Assembly (NCBI RefSeq): GCF_900519355.1
Contig: NZ_ULHE01000002.1
Location: 1-64,000, forward strand
Reading direction: 5' to 3'
DNA: 64,000 nucleotides
Source: Corynebacterium lactis
Lineage (GTDB): Bacteria; Actinomycetota; Actinomycetes; Mycobacteriales; Mycobacteriaceae
The position numbers and the translations under genes were made by a program. Shown here one piece after another: positions 1-13,892 of this stretch (position 1 is the first letter of the stretch; each line of letters begins with the position of its first letter). A model generated the notes under the pieces. That model was not told the origin of the DNA. It saw nothing but the letters and a program-made list of their open reading frames with translations, and searched no databases.

Positions 1-442
1 GCTGCTCACGGGAGTTGGCTTCAGTTTTCTGGGGTTGGTCGTGTGGGTGTGTGTTGTTTGAGAACTCAATAGTGTGCCGATGTACTTACTTTTTATTTTT
101 TGGTGATGATCATCGTGTGCTTTTTGGTGCTGCTGCGTGTTTTGGTGGGGTGCCTCCGGGCCTGTTGTGGGTTCGTGAGTGCTTCTGCTGATGGTGGTTG
201 TGCTGATGGTGGACGTTGGTTGTTTACTGTTGGTGTTTGATCATTTTTGGTGGTTGAATAACTGTTTTTTTTGGTGTCATCGTTTTGTTCCTCGTCGGTT
301 CGGCGGTGGCACTGTTTTTTTCTAGATCATTTTTGCCAGAAGCTGTGCATGGCGGCCGGTTGGTTGTTGTGTGTGGTTTTTGTTTGTTCTAGTTTTTTGT
401 CAGGTTTTTGGGCCTTTCTTTTCTTCTTATTTTTAGAGGGTT
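1..442 (+). promoter_or_regulatory. rRNA operon leader with BoxA-like antitermination element
   Basis: This is the region before 16S rRNA, strongly T/G-rich on the + strand. Around 50-78 it contains a stretch closely resembling the BoxA region of mycobacterial and corynebacterial rrn leaders (core TTTGAGAACTCAATAGTGTG). A related stretch recurs in the 16S-23S spacer near 2225. It is interpreted as the Nus-factor antitermination and processing region. I could not place the promoter, which may lie left of the window. A 95-aa open frame here is not credible. Confidence 0.6.
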
Positions 443-5395
<4,953 letters not shown>

Positions 5396-5494
5396 AAAAT
5401 AATTTGTGGAATTGTTGAGTTTTGCTCGCGTCTGTTGTTCAGTGTCTGGCATGACACCGCCTACCCTGGTTTGTGGTGGGTTGGTTGGCCAGTT

Positions 5495-5614
5495 GTTTGT
5501 CGGTGGTGTTAGCGGTGGGGTCACGCCCGGTCCCATTCCGAACCCGGAAGCTAAGTCCACCTGCGCCGATGGTACTGCACTCGGGAGGGTGTGGGAGAGT
5601 AGGTCGCCGCCGGC
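5495..5614 (+). rRNA. rrf: 5S ribosomal RNA
   Basis: About 120 nt with the conserved core CCCGGTCCCATTCCGAACCC and the 3' part GGGAGAGTAGGTCGCCGCC. The terminal helix pairs GTTTGTCGGTGG near 5495 with the GCCGCCGGC end. It completes a 16S-23S-5S operon with a 99-base spacer after 23S. Confidence 0.95.
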
Positions 5615-5631
5615 TTTAAACTTGTTTGTTG

Positions 5632-5680
5632 GTGGGGCGTGGTGTTCATCCTTGTGGGTGGGTGCCGCGCCCCACTTTCG
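5632..5680 (+). terminator. rRNA operon terminator hairpin
   Basis: GTGGGGCG (5632-5639) pairs with CGCCCCAC (5668-5675), followed by TTTCG, directly after 5S rRNA. It is a short stem with a long loop that probably folds further. Confidence 0.6.
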
Positions 5681-5832
5681 CATACCCAAAAACAATGAAG
5701 TCACTTGTACTTGTGGTCGGGGTGGTAGTTGCTTCCAAGGGGAGCGATAGCCACTCCGGCCACTTTTGCTACCCGGTTGTTCTTGCCCTTATGCGCAGGC
5801 TTGTAGTCCGATATTTGCTATATGGTCGTGGT

Positions 5833-6609
5833 ATGCGCGTAGGAATCGTTACCGGTGGCTCTAAAGGCATAGGGAAGGGCCTGACCCTGGCGCTGGCATC
5901 CGCTCATCCTGAGCTCGATGAAATCTGGGTTGTTTCTCGAAACCCGGCATGGGACGAGGAATCGCCCGGCCCTCGGATCCGTTGCATTGCAATCGACCTA
6001 GCCCAGCACTATTCCACGGGCGAGTTGTCTATTCACCTCGACCGGGAAGGCGCGACGGTCGAGTTCCTCGTCTGCAATGCCGGCGTCGCCATAGCCTCCA
6101 CGCGCGACTTCGCGCCCAGCGTTGACTCCTCTGGTTGGGCAGACGCATCTATGTCGGCGGATGAGTCGATGGTCAACACCAATATCTTGGGAACGCTCCG
6201 CGTAGTCAATGCCTGTCTGCCACATATGGTGCGGGGGAGCAAAGTTCTGCTCATCGGCTCTATCTCGGCCCTGGTCCCCACCCCTGGGCTGGCAACGTAC
6301 ACAGCCTCGAAGGCGTTCGTCCGTAGCTGGTCACTTGCGCTCCGGGAAGAATTGCGACCGCTGGGAATCTCCGTTACGGTGTCTCACCCGGGCAAGGTTC
6401 GGACCGAGGCGGTTGCGGGCGTCGTAAGGCAAACGGGGTCAATCAAACTGAGGGCGATGCCCTCGCAGAGCCTCCGGCATTTCGCGCGGCGGTCGATCGC
6501 TGCTGCCGACCGTGGAAAGGACGAGGTCACGCCTGGTTTCTATCGGTTCTTTACTGCCTTGGTCGGGGTGATTCCCGCGCCAGTTAGGGCGCGCCTGTCG
6601 CGTCTTTGA
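5833..6609 (+). CDS. Short-chain dehydrogenase/reductase (SDR family)
   Basis: A 258-aa classical SDR, an NAD(P)-dependent oxidoreductase whose substrate cannot be read from the sequence. The cofactor-binding TGGSKGIG is at residues 7-14, NAG at 82-84, the structural Asn in VNTN around 115, the catalytic Ser in IGSIS around 143-145, and YTASK at 156-160 supplies Tyr and Lys. All four active-site elements are present. The start at 5833 puts the Rossmann motif in the usual place. The -10-like TATGGT lies exactly 6 bases before this ATG with no Shine-Dalgarno, suggesting a leaderless mRNA. A longer frame from 5626 would run through the rrn terminator and is rejected. The gene stands alone between the rrn operon and a DUF2871 gene. 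Confidence 0.85.
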   Translation: MRVGIVTGGSKGIGKGLTLALASAHPELDEIWVVSRNPAWDEESPGPRIRCIAIDLAQHYSTGELSIHLDREGATVEFLVCNAGVAIASTRDFAPSVDSSGWADASMSADESMVNTNILGTLRVVNACLPHMVRGSKVLLIGSISALVPTPGLATYTASKAFVRSWSLALREELRPLGISVTVSHPGKVRTEAVAGVVRQTGSIKLRAMPSQSLRHFARRSIAAADRGKDEVTPGFYRFFTALVGVIPAPVRARLSRL

Positions 6610-6702
6610 TGCCGATTTTCGCTGGACAGGGTACAACTTTCGATTGACTACCTTCCGGGCAGAAACTGTTTAAACCGATGAACCGTGGGTAGGCTCCGGG
6701 AT

Positions 6703-7137
6703 ATGCGCAAACTGTTTACCGCAGCGGCGGTCTACCTCGGTCTCGGTCTCTTCGCTGGTCTTTTCTACCGCGAGTTCACGCGTGCGATGGACTTCACGGA
6801 ACAGACGCAGCTCAATACGCTCCACACGCACCTCTTCGTGCTGGGCACCTTCTTCTTCCTTATCGCCCTGGGCCTGGATAAGGCCTTCAACTTCAGCTCT
6901 CTGAAGGGCTTTAGCGGTTGGTTTGTCCTGCACAACGTGGGCATTGTGTGGACTATCGGTTTCATGGTCGCAAACGGCATCGTTCACGTCGTATCGGGCC
7001 CGGAGGCATGGGGTGCGATGTACGCCGGGATGGCCGGTATCGGACATATCATCCTGACCGTCAGCTTCATTCAGTTCTTCGTCCTGCTCAATAAGGCACT
7101 GAAGAAGGAGGAGAGCGCCCGCCGCGCCGCAGCCTAA
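6703..7137 (+). CDS. DUF2871 family membrane protein
   Basis: A 144-aa protein with four hydrophobic helices (about residues 5-23, 44-62, 73-95 and 105-130). It matches the DUF2871 pattern: a short N-terminal helix followed by GLFYREFT, then LNTLHTHLFVLGTFFFLI with conserved histidines, then a lysine-rich tail. Family function is unknown; the His-containing helices hint at metal or heme binding, but that is inference. ATG 6703 was chosen over GTG 6685 because TAGGCT sits 7 bases upstream as a -10, again suggesting a leaderless transcript. No operon partner is evident. Confidence 0.75.
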   Translation: MRKLFTAAAVYLGLGLFAGLFYREFTRAMDFTEQTQLNTLHTHLFVLGTFFFLIALGLDKAFNFSSLKGFSGWFVLHNVGIVWTIGFMVANGIVHVVSGPEAWGAMYAGMAGIGHIILTVSFIQFFVLLNKALKKEESARRAAA

Positions 7138-7185
7138 TTTTCAGGCTGCCTCATCACCTGGCTACTTCGCCGTGGCTATCATGCC

Positions 7186-7236
7186 AGCCCCCGGTACGGG
7201 CAGCGCTCTAACCCGAGTGCCCCGCAGCCGGGGGCT
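7186..7236. terminator. Bidirectional terminator-like hairpin
   Basis: AGCCCCCGG (7186-7194) is perfectly complementary to CCGGGGGCT (7228-7236). It lies between the convergent DUF2871 gene and the ABC permease gene. There is no long T-run on either side, so termination strength is uncertain. Confidence 0.5.
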
Positions 7237-7254
7237 CTAGTGTGCTCTGAGCGC

Positions 7255-9933
7255 CTACTCATCCGCGATCGCGGCGAGCGGCGGGGTCTTGGCCGCCCTC
7301 TGCCCGGGCGCGAGGGCCGCAATAATGCCTACGACCGCGGAGCCGACCAACATCGCGCCAATCTGGCCCCAGGGCACGGCGATCGTCCCGAGCCCCTCCT
7401 TCTCCAGGACTGTGAGCAACGCCCACCCGAGGCCGAGCCCCAGCCCGACGCCGATGAGCGCGCCGAACACCGAAATCTGCAGCGACTCTAGCCGGATCAT
7501 CCGGCGAATTGCACCCCTCTGTAGGCCGATCGCCCTCAGCATGCCAATCTCCTGCCGCCTCTCGACGACCGAGAGCGCCAGCGTATTGATGATGCCCAAG
7601 ATGGAGGTCACGACTGCCAGCGCCAGGAGGGCGTACACGATGCCCAGCATCACGTCGATGGAGGAGCTGGCCACGCTGCCGTATTCCTTCGCCGTCATCA
7701 CCTGGACGACCAGGTAATCCGCCACGGCGTCGCTGATGGGGCCACGCATCGCCTCCACACCGGCGGAGTCGGTGGCGGTGACGTCGACATAGGCCTGCAT
7801 GGGAATCAGCTGGTCAGCTCCGGCGCCCGCCCGCTCAACCGCGGGAATGGACACGATAATCGCCTGGTTCGGGTCCGCCGTATCCGCGAAGATGCCGGTG
7901 ACCTTCATCGGCGACGCTCCGCCCTTGCCCACCAGCAGGACCTCGGTGCCGACGCGCCACCCGCGCTTGTTCGCGGTGGTCTCGTTGACCACAATCTCCG
8001 AGGACGAATCGCCCAGATCGAGGGAGCCGGAGATGGCCCTGGTGCCGTACCACTTGCCCACGTCCCCATCGAAGAACGACGCATTTCCGCTTGGGGGGCC
8101 GAAGGAGGAATCGGCGTTCGCGGCGTCGGCAAGCGAGGGAAGCTCCTGCTGGGAGGCCACGAGGAGCGGGCCGAGTGCGAGCGTGGCGGTGTCGGTGACG
8201 CCGTCGACCTGCGCTGCCTTCTCCGCCACGCCCTTCGGCAACGCGACGTGCGAGGTCAGGGGTGGGGAGAGGACGTAGTCGGCGCTGAGGTTCGTCTCGG
8301 TCCATTCGCTAACGGCCGCCTTCATCGACGCGCCGAGCATGCCGATGCACGCCACGAGTGCGAGCCCCAGCGTCAGCGCGAACGAGGTGGTCGCGGTGCG
8401 GCGCGGATTCCGCCGCGAGTTCGTGGCCGCGAGCTTTCCGACGGCGCCAAACGGTGCCCCAACGATACGGCCCAGGCTTCCCACCAGGGGCAGGGAAAGG
8501 GCGGGACCCGCGAGCCACACGGCGGCGATGGCGGCGACGGCGCCCACTCCGACGAAGATGGCGCGCGGGCCGGTGTTGGCCTCGTGCCACTGGATTGCCC
8601 ACATGATCAGGGCCAGCGCGGCAGCTGCGAGGATCGCGCCCGCCCAGGTGCGGCCGGACAGGCGGGTGTCGGTCGTCTGGTCGCCGGAGCGCATTGCCTC
8701 GACGGGAGGGACGGCGCCGGCGCGGGCAGCCGGTGCCCACGCGGCGAGGATGGTGATGATGATGCCCACGACCAGCGGAACCACCACGGCCGTCGTGGTG
8801 ATGCTGAGCCCGCCGCCGGGCATGTCGATGCCGATGGAGCTGAGGATCCGGTAGAGCAACTCGCTGATGCCGAAGCCGGCGACGACGCCGAGGGCGGAGC
8901 CGACGAGCCCGACGAGGAAGGCCTCAAACAGGACGGAGACCGTCAGCTGCCTGCGCGAGGCGCCCAGCGCGCGCAGCAGCGCAAACTCCTTCGTGCGCTG
9001 GGCAACCAGCATGGAGAAGGTATTGGAGATGATGAAGGTGCCGACGAGCAGGCCAATGAGGCCGAAGGACACCAGGAAGTAGTTGACGAAGCTCAGCGCG
9101 GTGGAAATCCGCTCGGAGGCCTTATTGGCCAGGTCCTCGCCGGCTTCGACCTTGAGCTCGGGGAATTCCTTGGCGATGGCGTCGCGCAGAGCCGTGGCGC
9201 CCCCCTCGCCACCCGCGCCACGGTCCTTCGCGGCCAGAGTCACCATTTTCAGGCTCTTCCCGGTGCTCGGCCCGCTGCCCGCTCCGGTGCTCGGGCCGTC
9301 GCCCGCTCCCGTGTAGAGGTCGCGCCACTGCTCTTCAGTGAAGAAGGTGCTCAGCCAGCCAGTATTGTCGCCGGAGGTCTCGGCGATGCCAACCACGTGC
9401 ACCGTGGCCTGCTTGAGGCTGGTCACGACCTTCATCTCGTCACCGATGCGCAGGTTGCCTAGCTTCGCGGTGGCATTGTTGATGACTACCTCGCCGGGCC
9501 TGCTGGGCGCCGAACCCTCCGTGATGGTCACCACATGATTGACCGACTTCTCCGGAGGGTAATAGGGCAGGCCCATCGAGGGCACGCCGTTGGTCTGGAT
9601 CGGCTTGCCGTCGGAGCCAGTGACGGTGATGCTGCTGGTCGGCTCTCCGATGTTGAGCGCGCGCACTCCGGGGAAGTCCGCCAGCTGCTTTTCGACGTCC
9701 CTGGTCAGCGCGCCAGGTTTGCTCGGCGGGGCGCTGACCACAACATCAATCCCGTCGAACGCCGTGGAGACCGCGCCCTTAAAGGCCTTGTCCAGCGAGG
9801 CGGTGAAGACGAACGCGCCCGAGATGAACGCCGTACCGAGGACGACCGAGAGGACGGTTAGTGCCAGCCGGAGCTTGTGCGCCGCGGTCGAGCGCCAGGC
9901 GACCCTGCGGAGTGCGGAATGTGACGTAGCCAC
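7255..9933 (-). CDS. FtsX/MacB-type ABC transporter permease
   Basis: An 892-aa permease with the duplicated architecture of large actinobacterial FtsX-like permeases. It has an N-terminal TM followed by a MacB-like periplasmic domain (about 40-270), three TMs of the first FtsX core (about 280-410), a linker with two TMs, a second extracytoplasmic domain (about 520-740) and a final three-TM FtsX core. The coupling helices read LLRALGASRRQL and MLRAIGLQRGAI. It pairs with the ATPase immediately upstream (36-base gap), probably exporting or extracting a lipid-linked or envelope substrate. GTG 9933 is preferred over TTG 9945 because GAGG lies 6 bases before it. The repeated 11-mer at 8124-8134 lies in the second extracytoplasmic domain and encodes SLADAA. 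Confidence 0.85.
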   Translation of the reverse strand: MATSHSALRRVAWRSTAAHKLRLALTVLSVVLGTAFISGAFVFTASLDKAFKGAVSTAFDGIDVVVSAPPSKPGALTRDVEKQLADFPGVRALNIGEPTSSITVTGSDGKPIQTNGVPSMGLPYYPPEKSVNHVVTITEGSAPSRPGEVVINNATAKLGNLRIGDEMKVVTSLKQATVHVVGIAETSGDNTGWLSTFFTEEQWRDLYTGAGDGPSTGAGSGPSTGKSLKMVTLAAKDRGAGGEGGATALRDAIAKEFPELKVEAGEDLANKASERISTALSFVNYFLVSFGLIGLLVGTFIISNTFSMLVAQRTKEFALLRALGASRRQLTVSVLFEAFLVGLVGSALGVVAGFGISELLYRILSSIGIDMPGGGLSITTTAVVVPLVVGIIITILAAWAPAARAGAVPPVEAMRSGDQTTDTRLSGRTWAGAILAAAALALIMWAIQWHEANTGPRAIFVGVGAVAAIAAVWLAGPALSLPLVGSLGRIVGAPFGAVGKLAATNSRRNPRRTATTSFALTLGLALVACIGMLGASMKAAVSEWTETNLSADYVLSPPLTSHVALPKGVAEKAAQVDGVTDTATLALGPLLVASQQELPSLADAANADSSFGPPSGNASFFDGDVGKWYGTRAISGSLDLGDSSSEIVVNETTANKRGWRVGTEVLLVGKGGASPMKVTGIFADTADPNQAIIVSIPAVERAGAGADQLIPMQAYVDVTATDSAGVEAMRGPISDAVADYLVVQVMTAKEYGSVASSSIDVMLGIVYALLALAVVTSILGIINTLALSVVERRQEIGMLRAIGLQRGAIRRMIRLESLQISVFGALIGVGLGLGLGWALLTVLEKEGLGTIAVPWGQIGAMLVGSAVVGIIAALAPGQRAAKTPPLAAIADE
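8124..8134 (-). repeat. 11-mer repeat copy (GCTTGCCGACG family)
   Basis: Exact copy, reverse orientation; encodes SLADA in the FtsX-type permease. Confidence 0.9.
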
Positions 9934-9969
9934 TGTGTACCTCAATTTTCCTGTCCGGAGTCCTGGGCC

Positions 9970-10776
9970 CTACAGATTCTCGATATCGGCCATGCGGGCC
10001 AAGATGGCCGCCGGGGTGGGGTCTCGCAGTTCGTCGACGACGCGCCCGTCGGCAAGGAAAACCACCCGGTCCGCGTAGGAGGCGGCGGTGGCGTCGTGCG
10101 TAACGATGACGACGGTCTGCCCGATATCGTCGACCGCGGTGCGCAGGATGGTGAGCACCTCGCGGGAGGAGTTCGAGTCGAGGTTGCCCGTCGGCTCGTC
10201 GCCGAAGATGATCTCCGGGCGGCTGACCATCGCGCGGGCGCAGGCGACGCGCTGCTGCTGACCACCCGAGAGCTCCGACGGCCGGTGCGAGAGGCGCTCG
10301 GTGAGCCCCAGCCTGCTCGTGACCTCCGCAAACCAGGCCCGGTCGACCTTCTTGCCCGCGATGTCGATGGGCAGGGTGATGTTTTCCTCCGCCGTGAGCG
10401 TCGGCACCAGGTTGAAGGACTGGAAGACGAAGCCGAGCCGGTCCCGCCGCAGCGCCGTAATCTGCGAGTCCGACAGCCCGGAGAGTTCTGTGTCGCCGAT
10501 GTAGGTGCGGCCCGACGTCGCCGAGTCCAGCCCCGCCATGCAGTGCATCAGCGTGGACTTTCCGGAGCCCGACGGCCCCATAATCGCCGTGAACTCGCCC
10601 TTCCCGAAGGCGATACTCACCCCGTCAAGCGCGACGACGGCCGCGTCGCCGGCGCCGTAGCGCTTCGTCAGCTTCTCCGAATGCGCGGCTACCGACGCCC
10701 GCCTCGGTAGCGGAGTCTGCGGTGCCTGTGCGCCGGAGGGCTGGTGGTCAGCGGAAGTGCTGGAATCAGAAGTCAT
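9970..10776 (-). CDS. ABC transporter ATP-binding protein (LolD/MacB type)
   Basis: A 268-aa ABC ATPase. Visible motifs are Walker A GPSGSGKST, the Q-loop in FVFQSFNLVP, the signature LSGGQQQRV, Walker B IIFGDEPT and the H-loop VTHD. The family resemblance is to LolD/MacB/FtsE-like ATPases that energise FtsX-type permeases, and the downstream permease fits. ATG 10776 starts MTSDSSTS after a poorly conserved region; the longer open frame from 10857 adds only non-homologous residues. An N-terminal extension of about 35 low-complexity residues precedes the nucleotide-binding domain. The two genes form an operon transcribed leftward. Confidence 0.88.
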   Translation of the reverse strand: MTSDSSTSADHQPSGAQAPQTPLPRRASVAAHSEKLTKRYGAGDAAVVALDGVSIAFGKGEFTAIMGPSGSGKSTLMHCMAGLDSATSGRTYIGDTELSGLSDSQITALRRDRLGFVFQSFNLVPTLTAEENITLPIDIAGKKVDRAWFAEVTSRLGLTERLSHRPSELSGGQQQRVACARAMVSRPEIIFGDEPTGNLDSNSSREVLTILRTAVDDIGQTVVIVTHDATAASYADRVVFLADGRVVDELRDPTPAAILARMADIENL

Positions 10777-10905
10777 GGCTGACAACTCATTTCGTAGTGA
10801 CGTATAGGTGCATAGTAATACGGCCCCCGGATTCGGCCCTTGCGCCAGCGCCTGCACCTATTGTGGCAGTTGCGGCGATAGCAATTGCTACAGCTACTGC
10901 GACAA

Positions 10906-11958
10906 TCAGTGCACCCCCAGAAACAGCGGATTGAACACGCTCCGGCGCGACCGGAAGGTGCGCTCCTTCCCGGTTATCGGGTCGACGAAGCTCATCTCCG
11001 CGCACAAAAGGTGCAGCGGCTCCGCAACGTTTTCCGCCTCCTCCGGCAAGACCTCCGGGTAGACCTGGTCGCCCAGGATGGGAAAGCCCAGCTCGCACAG
11101 GTGCAGACGGAGCTGGTGCGTCCGCCCGGTCACCGGGCGCAACTGCCACAGCGCGACCTCGCCACAGGTGGCAGCTACCCCGTCGGCGTCCGAGGGGACG
11201 TCGGCAAGCGAGACGGACTCGACGACCGTGTGGGCGTTCGGCTCGCCCTCGCCTGGCCCCAGCGTGTGGGCCTGCAGCTCGCCTGCGATCTTGCGCTGGC
11301 GCGTGCGCACCTCGAGGGGAGCTGCCGGCAGTTGCCCGCGGTAGATGGCCGACGAGTGGGGCCCGAGGCCCTCCAGCCGGTCGACGCCGAGCGGCCGCGT
11401 CCGCGTCAGCGCGTGGTAGCGCTTAGTGACCTGCCCGGAGGCGAAAAGCCCCTGGTAGGCGCCTCGGACCTCGCGCCGGGCGGTGAAGATGAGCAAGCCC
11501 GAAGTCATGCGGTCCAGCCGGTGCGCAGGCACCAGGTCGGGGTTGCCCAGCTCGCGGCGCAGGCGCACGACGGCAGTCTCCGTAATGTGCCTGCCGCGGG
11601 GCATCGTAGCCAGGAAGGACGGCTTGTCGACGACCACCAGGTTGTCGTCGGCGTGGACAATCGGCATCGGCCCGGCAATGGTGGCTTCGGGGGCAGGGGT
11701 GCGGTAGAACCACATTTCCGCGCCGGGCTTTAGCAAGTCCTCCGGGGCGTAGGGGCTCCCGTTCGCGCGGACGACGAGGCCGTCGTCGAAGCGGCGGGCG
11801 ATTGCGGCTTCGTCGTCATCGGGATGGCGGCGGTTTTGCCCGGTCACGGCACCGAAAAGGAGGTCCCAGGCCCGGGTGGGGGCGTCCCCGCGGCGGCCCG
11901 GGGCGGCGATGCGGGAGGGGTTGAGCCCGTCTCGGATGGGCAGGGGTTGTCGGAGCAT
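10906..11958 (-). CDS. RluA-family pseudouridine synthase
   Basis: A 350-aa enzyme predicted to isomerise uridine to pseudouridine in rRNA or tRNA. The catalytic loop HRLDRMTSG, with the invariant Asp, is present near residue 150. It is followed by GLLIFTARREVR and the TKRYHAL element, and the C-terminal THQLRLHL/ILGDQVYP block is typical of the family. The N-terminal third could hold a diverged S4-like region. The start at ATG 11958 is supported by TAGAGT exactly 6 bases upstream (leaderless). Repeat 11-mer copy 11199-11209 encodes SLADV here. The gene is transcribed divergently from the USP gene. Confidence 0.85.
   Translation of the reverse strand: MLRQPLPIRDGLNPSRIAAPGRRGDAPTRAWDLLFGAVTGQNRRHPDDDEAAIARRFDDGLVVRANGSPYAPEDLLKPGAEMWFYRTPAPEATIAGPMPIVHADDNLVVVDKPSFLATMPRGRHITETAVVRLRRELGNPDLVPAHRLDRMTSGLLIFTARREVRGAYQGLFASGQVTKRYHALTRTRPLGVDRLEGLGPHSSAIYRGQLPAAPLEVRTRQRKIAGELQAHTLGPGEGEPNAHTVVESVSLADVPSDADGVAATCGEVALWQLRPVTGRTHQLRLHLCELGFPILGDQVYPEVLPEEAENVAEPLHLLCAEMSFVDPITGKERTFRSRRSVFNPLFLGVH
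11199..11209 (-). repeat. 11-mer repeat copy
   Basis: Exact copy, reverse orientation; encodes SLADV in the pseudouridine synthase. Confidence 0.9.
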
Positions 11959-12136
11959 GGCTCGACTCTAACAAGCGGGACGGACCGAGCTGCGGGGGAG
12001 TCCGGTGGCTCCGGAATCGGAAAAGATTGGCACCTTTGCTCCCTGTTGGGGAACACATGTTGGGGGTAGGGTGGAGGTGAAACGACAAACGAATTTGGCT
12101 CTCGTATTCAGGAGGGCTGAGTACAAGGAGGCGACA

Positions 12137-13030
12137 ATGCCAAAGCAGAACATCATCGTCTGCGCGGTCGACGGTTCGGAAGCTTCGAAGACTGCCGTTA
12201 AGTGGGCCGCCAACACTGCTGTTAAGCGTGGCGAGCCGCTGCGCCTGGTCAGCAGCTACTCCATGCCGCAGTTCCTCTACGCGGAGGGCATGGTCCCGCC
12301 GCAGGAGCTCTACGATGACCTCGAGGCCGAGACTCTGGAGAAGATCAACGAGGCCAAGGAGATTGCCGTTTCCTTCGCGCCGGACGTAGATGTCTCGCAC
12401 CAGATTGAGGAGGGCAGCCCGATTGACATGCTGCTCGACCTGTCCGAGCAGGCCACCATGGTGGTCATGGGCTCCCGTGGCCTGGGTGGGCTCTCCGGCA
12501 TGGTGATGGGCTCCGTCTCCGCCGCGGTCGTCTCCCACGCGTCCTGCCCGGTCGTCGTCGTCCGCGAGGACAACCTGGTCACCGAGGAGACCAAGTACGG
12601 CCCGGTCGTCGTCGGTGTCGATGGTTCCGATGTCTCCGAGAAGGCCACCGAGTACGCGTTCCGCGAGGCAGACGCCCGTGGCGCCGAGCTGATCGCCGTC
12701 CACACCTGGATGGACATGCAGGTCCAGGCCTCCCTCGCTGGCCTGTCCGCCGCCCAGAACAAGTGGCAGGTCGTCGAGGATGAGCAGAAGGCCCTCCTCG
12801 GCCACCGCCTGGCGAAGTACTCCGAGAAGTACCCGGACGTCCAGATCAAGAAGGTCGTCACCCGAGACCGCCCGGTTCGCGCGCTTGCCGACGCCTCCGA
12901 GGGTGCGCAGCTCCTCGTTGTCGGTTCACATGGTCGTGGTGGCTTCAAGGGCATGCTGCTGGGTTCGACCTCGCGCGCTCTCCTGCAGGCCGCGCCGTGC
13001 CCGATGATGGTCGTTCGCCCGGAATCCTAG
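12137..13030 (+). CDS. Tandem-domain universal stress protein
   Basis: A 297-aa protein made of two USP domains (about 1-145 and 152-297). Each ends in the ATP-binding glycine pattern: GSRGLGGLSGMVMGS in domain 1 and GSHGRGGFKGMLLGS in domain 2. Each domain starts with the aspartate-bearing strand (VCAVDGSEAS, VVGVDGSDVS). The two-domain, ATP-binding form is the one found in mycobacterial stress and dormancy USPs. The start is firm: AAGGAGG lies 5 bases before ATG 12137, and the upstream in-frame extension lacks homology. Codons are strongly biased to C/G-ending, suggesting high expression. It is monocistronic, with a strong terminator after it. Confidence 0.92.
   Translation: MPKQNIIVCAVDGSEASKTAVKWAANTAVKRGEPLRLVSSYSMPQFLYAEGMVPPQELYDDLEAETLEKINEAKEIAVSFAPDVDVSHQIEEGSPIDMLLDLSEQATMVVMGSRGLGGLSGMVMGSVSAAVVSHASCPVVVVREDNLVTEETKYGPVVVGVDGSDVSEKATEYAFREADARGAELIAVHTWMDMQVQASLAGLSAAQNKWQVVEDEQKALLGHRLAKYSEKYPDVQIKKVVTRDRPVRALADASEGAQLLVVGSHGRGGFKGMLLGSTSRALLQAAPCPMMVVRPES
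12883..12893 (+). repeat. 11-mer repeat copy
   Basis: Exact copy; encodes ALADA in the USP gene. It uses the CTT codon, rare elsewhere in this strongly biased gene. Confidence 0.9.
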
Positions 13031-13061
13031 AACCGTTACCGAATATTAATAAGTAGAGCTA

Positions 13062-13100
13062 AAGCCGGTTTCCCATTACAGGGGAAGCCGGCTTCGCTTT
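13062..13100 (+). terminator. Rho-independent terminator of the USP gene
   Basis: A 13-bp stem with one G-T pair: AAGCCGGTTTCCC (13062-13074) pairs with GGGAAGCCGGCTT (13082-13094), followed by CGCTTTTTC. Confidence 0.85.
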
Positions 13101-13262
13101 TTCTGTGCGACGCTGTGCGCTGCATAAACGGCACTCATTTCGGCGTTCTTGCAAGTAGTTTCCATTTTTAAGGAGCGTTACGGGGCTGTGACATCGTTAC
13201 TTCTCGAGGGCTGAAACCGTGCGATGAAGGGTTGACAGGGTGTGTAATTGTTCGTTCAGTTC

Positions 13263-13268
13263 TATAAT
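13263..13268 (+). promoter_or_regulatory. -10 element upstream of the GlsB-like gene
   Basis: A perfect TATAAT lies 40 bases before the ATG. TTGACA at 13232-13237 is 25 bases upstream, too far to be its -35, so the promoter may use an extended or alternative -35. Confidence 0.5.
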
Positions 13269-13307
13269 TGGGGTTGCACGAAAAAGTTTTAGAAAGGAAC
13301 ATCAGTC

Positions 13308-13601
13308 ATGAACGAACTTCTTCTCGCTGCAGCCTCCACCCCGCCGCTGAGCTTCATTGGCTGGATTATCATCGGTGGCCTCGCGGGCTGGATCGGCTCC
13401 AAGATTATGGGCACTGACGCTCAGATGGGCATCGTCCTGAACATCATCGTTGGTGTCATCGGTGGCTTCCTCGGTGGCTGGCTCCTTACCCTCGTTGGCT
13501 TTAACGTCGCTGGCGGTGGCTGGATCTTCAGCTTCGTTACCTGCCTGATCGGCGCCGTGATCCTCCTCGGCATCGTCGGCCTGGTCACGAAGCGCCGCTA
13601 G
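13308..13601 (+). CDS. GlsB/YeaQ/YmgE family stress-associated membrane protein
   Basis: A 97-aa, Gly-rich integral membrane protein with three hydrophobic segments (about 15-34, 42-64 and 70-93). It shows the family signature GWIIIGGLAGWIGSKIMG followed by GGFLGGWLL. Members of this Transgly_assoc family are small stress-induced membrane proteins of unknown biochemical role. The start is supported by GAAAGGA upstream and a TATAAT box. It is a single gene ended by a terminator. Confidence 0.88.
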   Translation: MNELLLAAASTPPLSFIGWIIIGGLAGWIGSKIMGTDAQMGIVLNIIVGVIGGFLGGWLLTLVGFNVAGGGWIFSFVTCLIGAVILLGIVGLVTKRR

Positions 13602-13639
13602 GCCTCATTGGCCCATCGCTCGCCGTTTTCTGGCCACTC

Positions 13640-13688
13640 GCGCCCCGGTTGTCGGAGAATTACCTTCGGTAAACCGGGGCGCTTTTGT
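13640..13688 (+). terminator. Rho-independent terminator after the GlsB-like gene
   Basis: GCGCCCCGGTT (13640-13650) pairs perfectly with AACCGGGGCGC (13672-13682), followed by TTTT. An inner hairpin with a TTCG loop sits inside the loop. Confidence 0.85.
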
Positions 13689-13796
13689 GTGCGCAGGCTC
13701 GCGCATGGCCGGCATCGGTGCCGGCGTCGGCACGCGAAGCGATTGGGGCATTGGGTGCGTCCTAAAGTCCGCGCTAAGCTAGGCTTGTAGCAATAA

Positions 13797-13811
13797 AGAC
13801 CGACTGGTTTG
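13797..13811. promoter_or_regulatory. Putative TetR operator
   Basis: AGACCGACTGGTTTG is an imperfect palindrome centred on ACC-GACT-GGT, of the kind bound by TetR-family repressors. It is 82 bases before the TetR start, so autoregulation is plausible. No strong -35/-10 pair was identified around it. Confidence 0.45.
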
Positions 13812-13892
13812 TTTGCGCGGGGTGTTTGCGCGGACCACGCCTGGCGGTCCGGGCAAAAGCGGTTGGATTCTGAGAGGACACGAGGTACTGCC

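Noticed and set aside
8248..9462. A 404-codon open frame antisense to the FtsX-type permease.
   Set aside because: The translation is Asp/Gly/Ala/Arg-rich, the usual mirror of a high-GC gene; the permease on the other strand is clear.
10780..10905. A low-complexity Ala/Val/Ile/Thr frame between the ABC ATPase gene and the pseudouridine synthase gene.
   Set aside because: It arises from a short run of GCA/ATT-like repeats; no start signal or conserved pattern supports a peptide gene.
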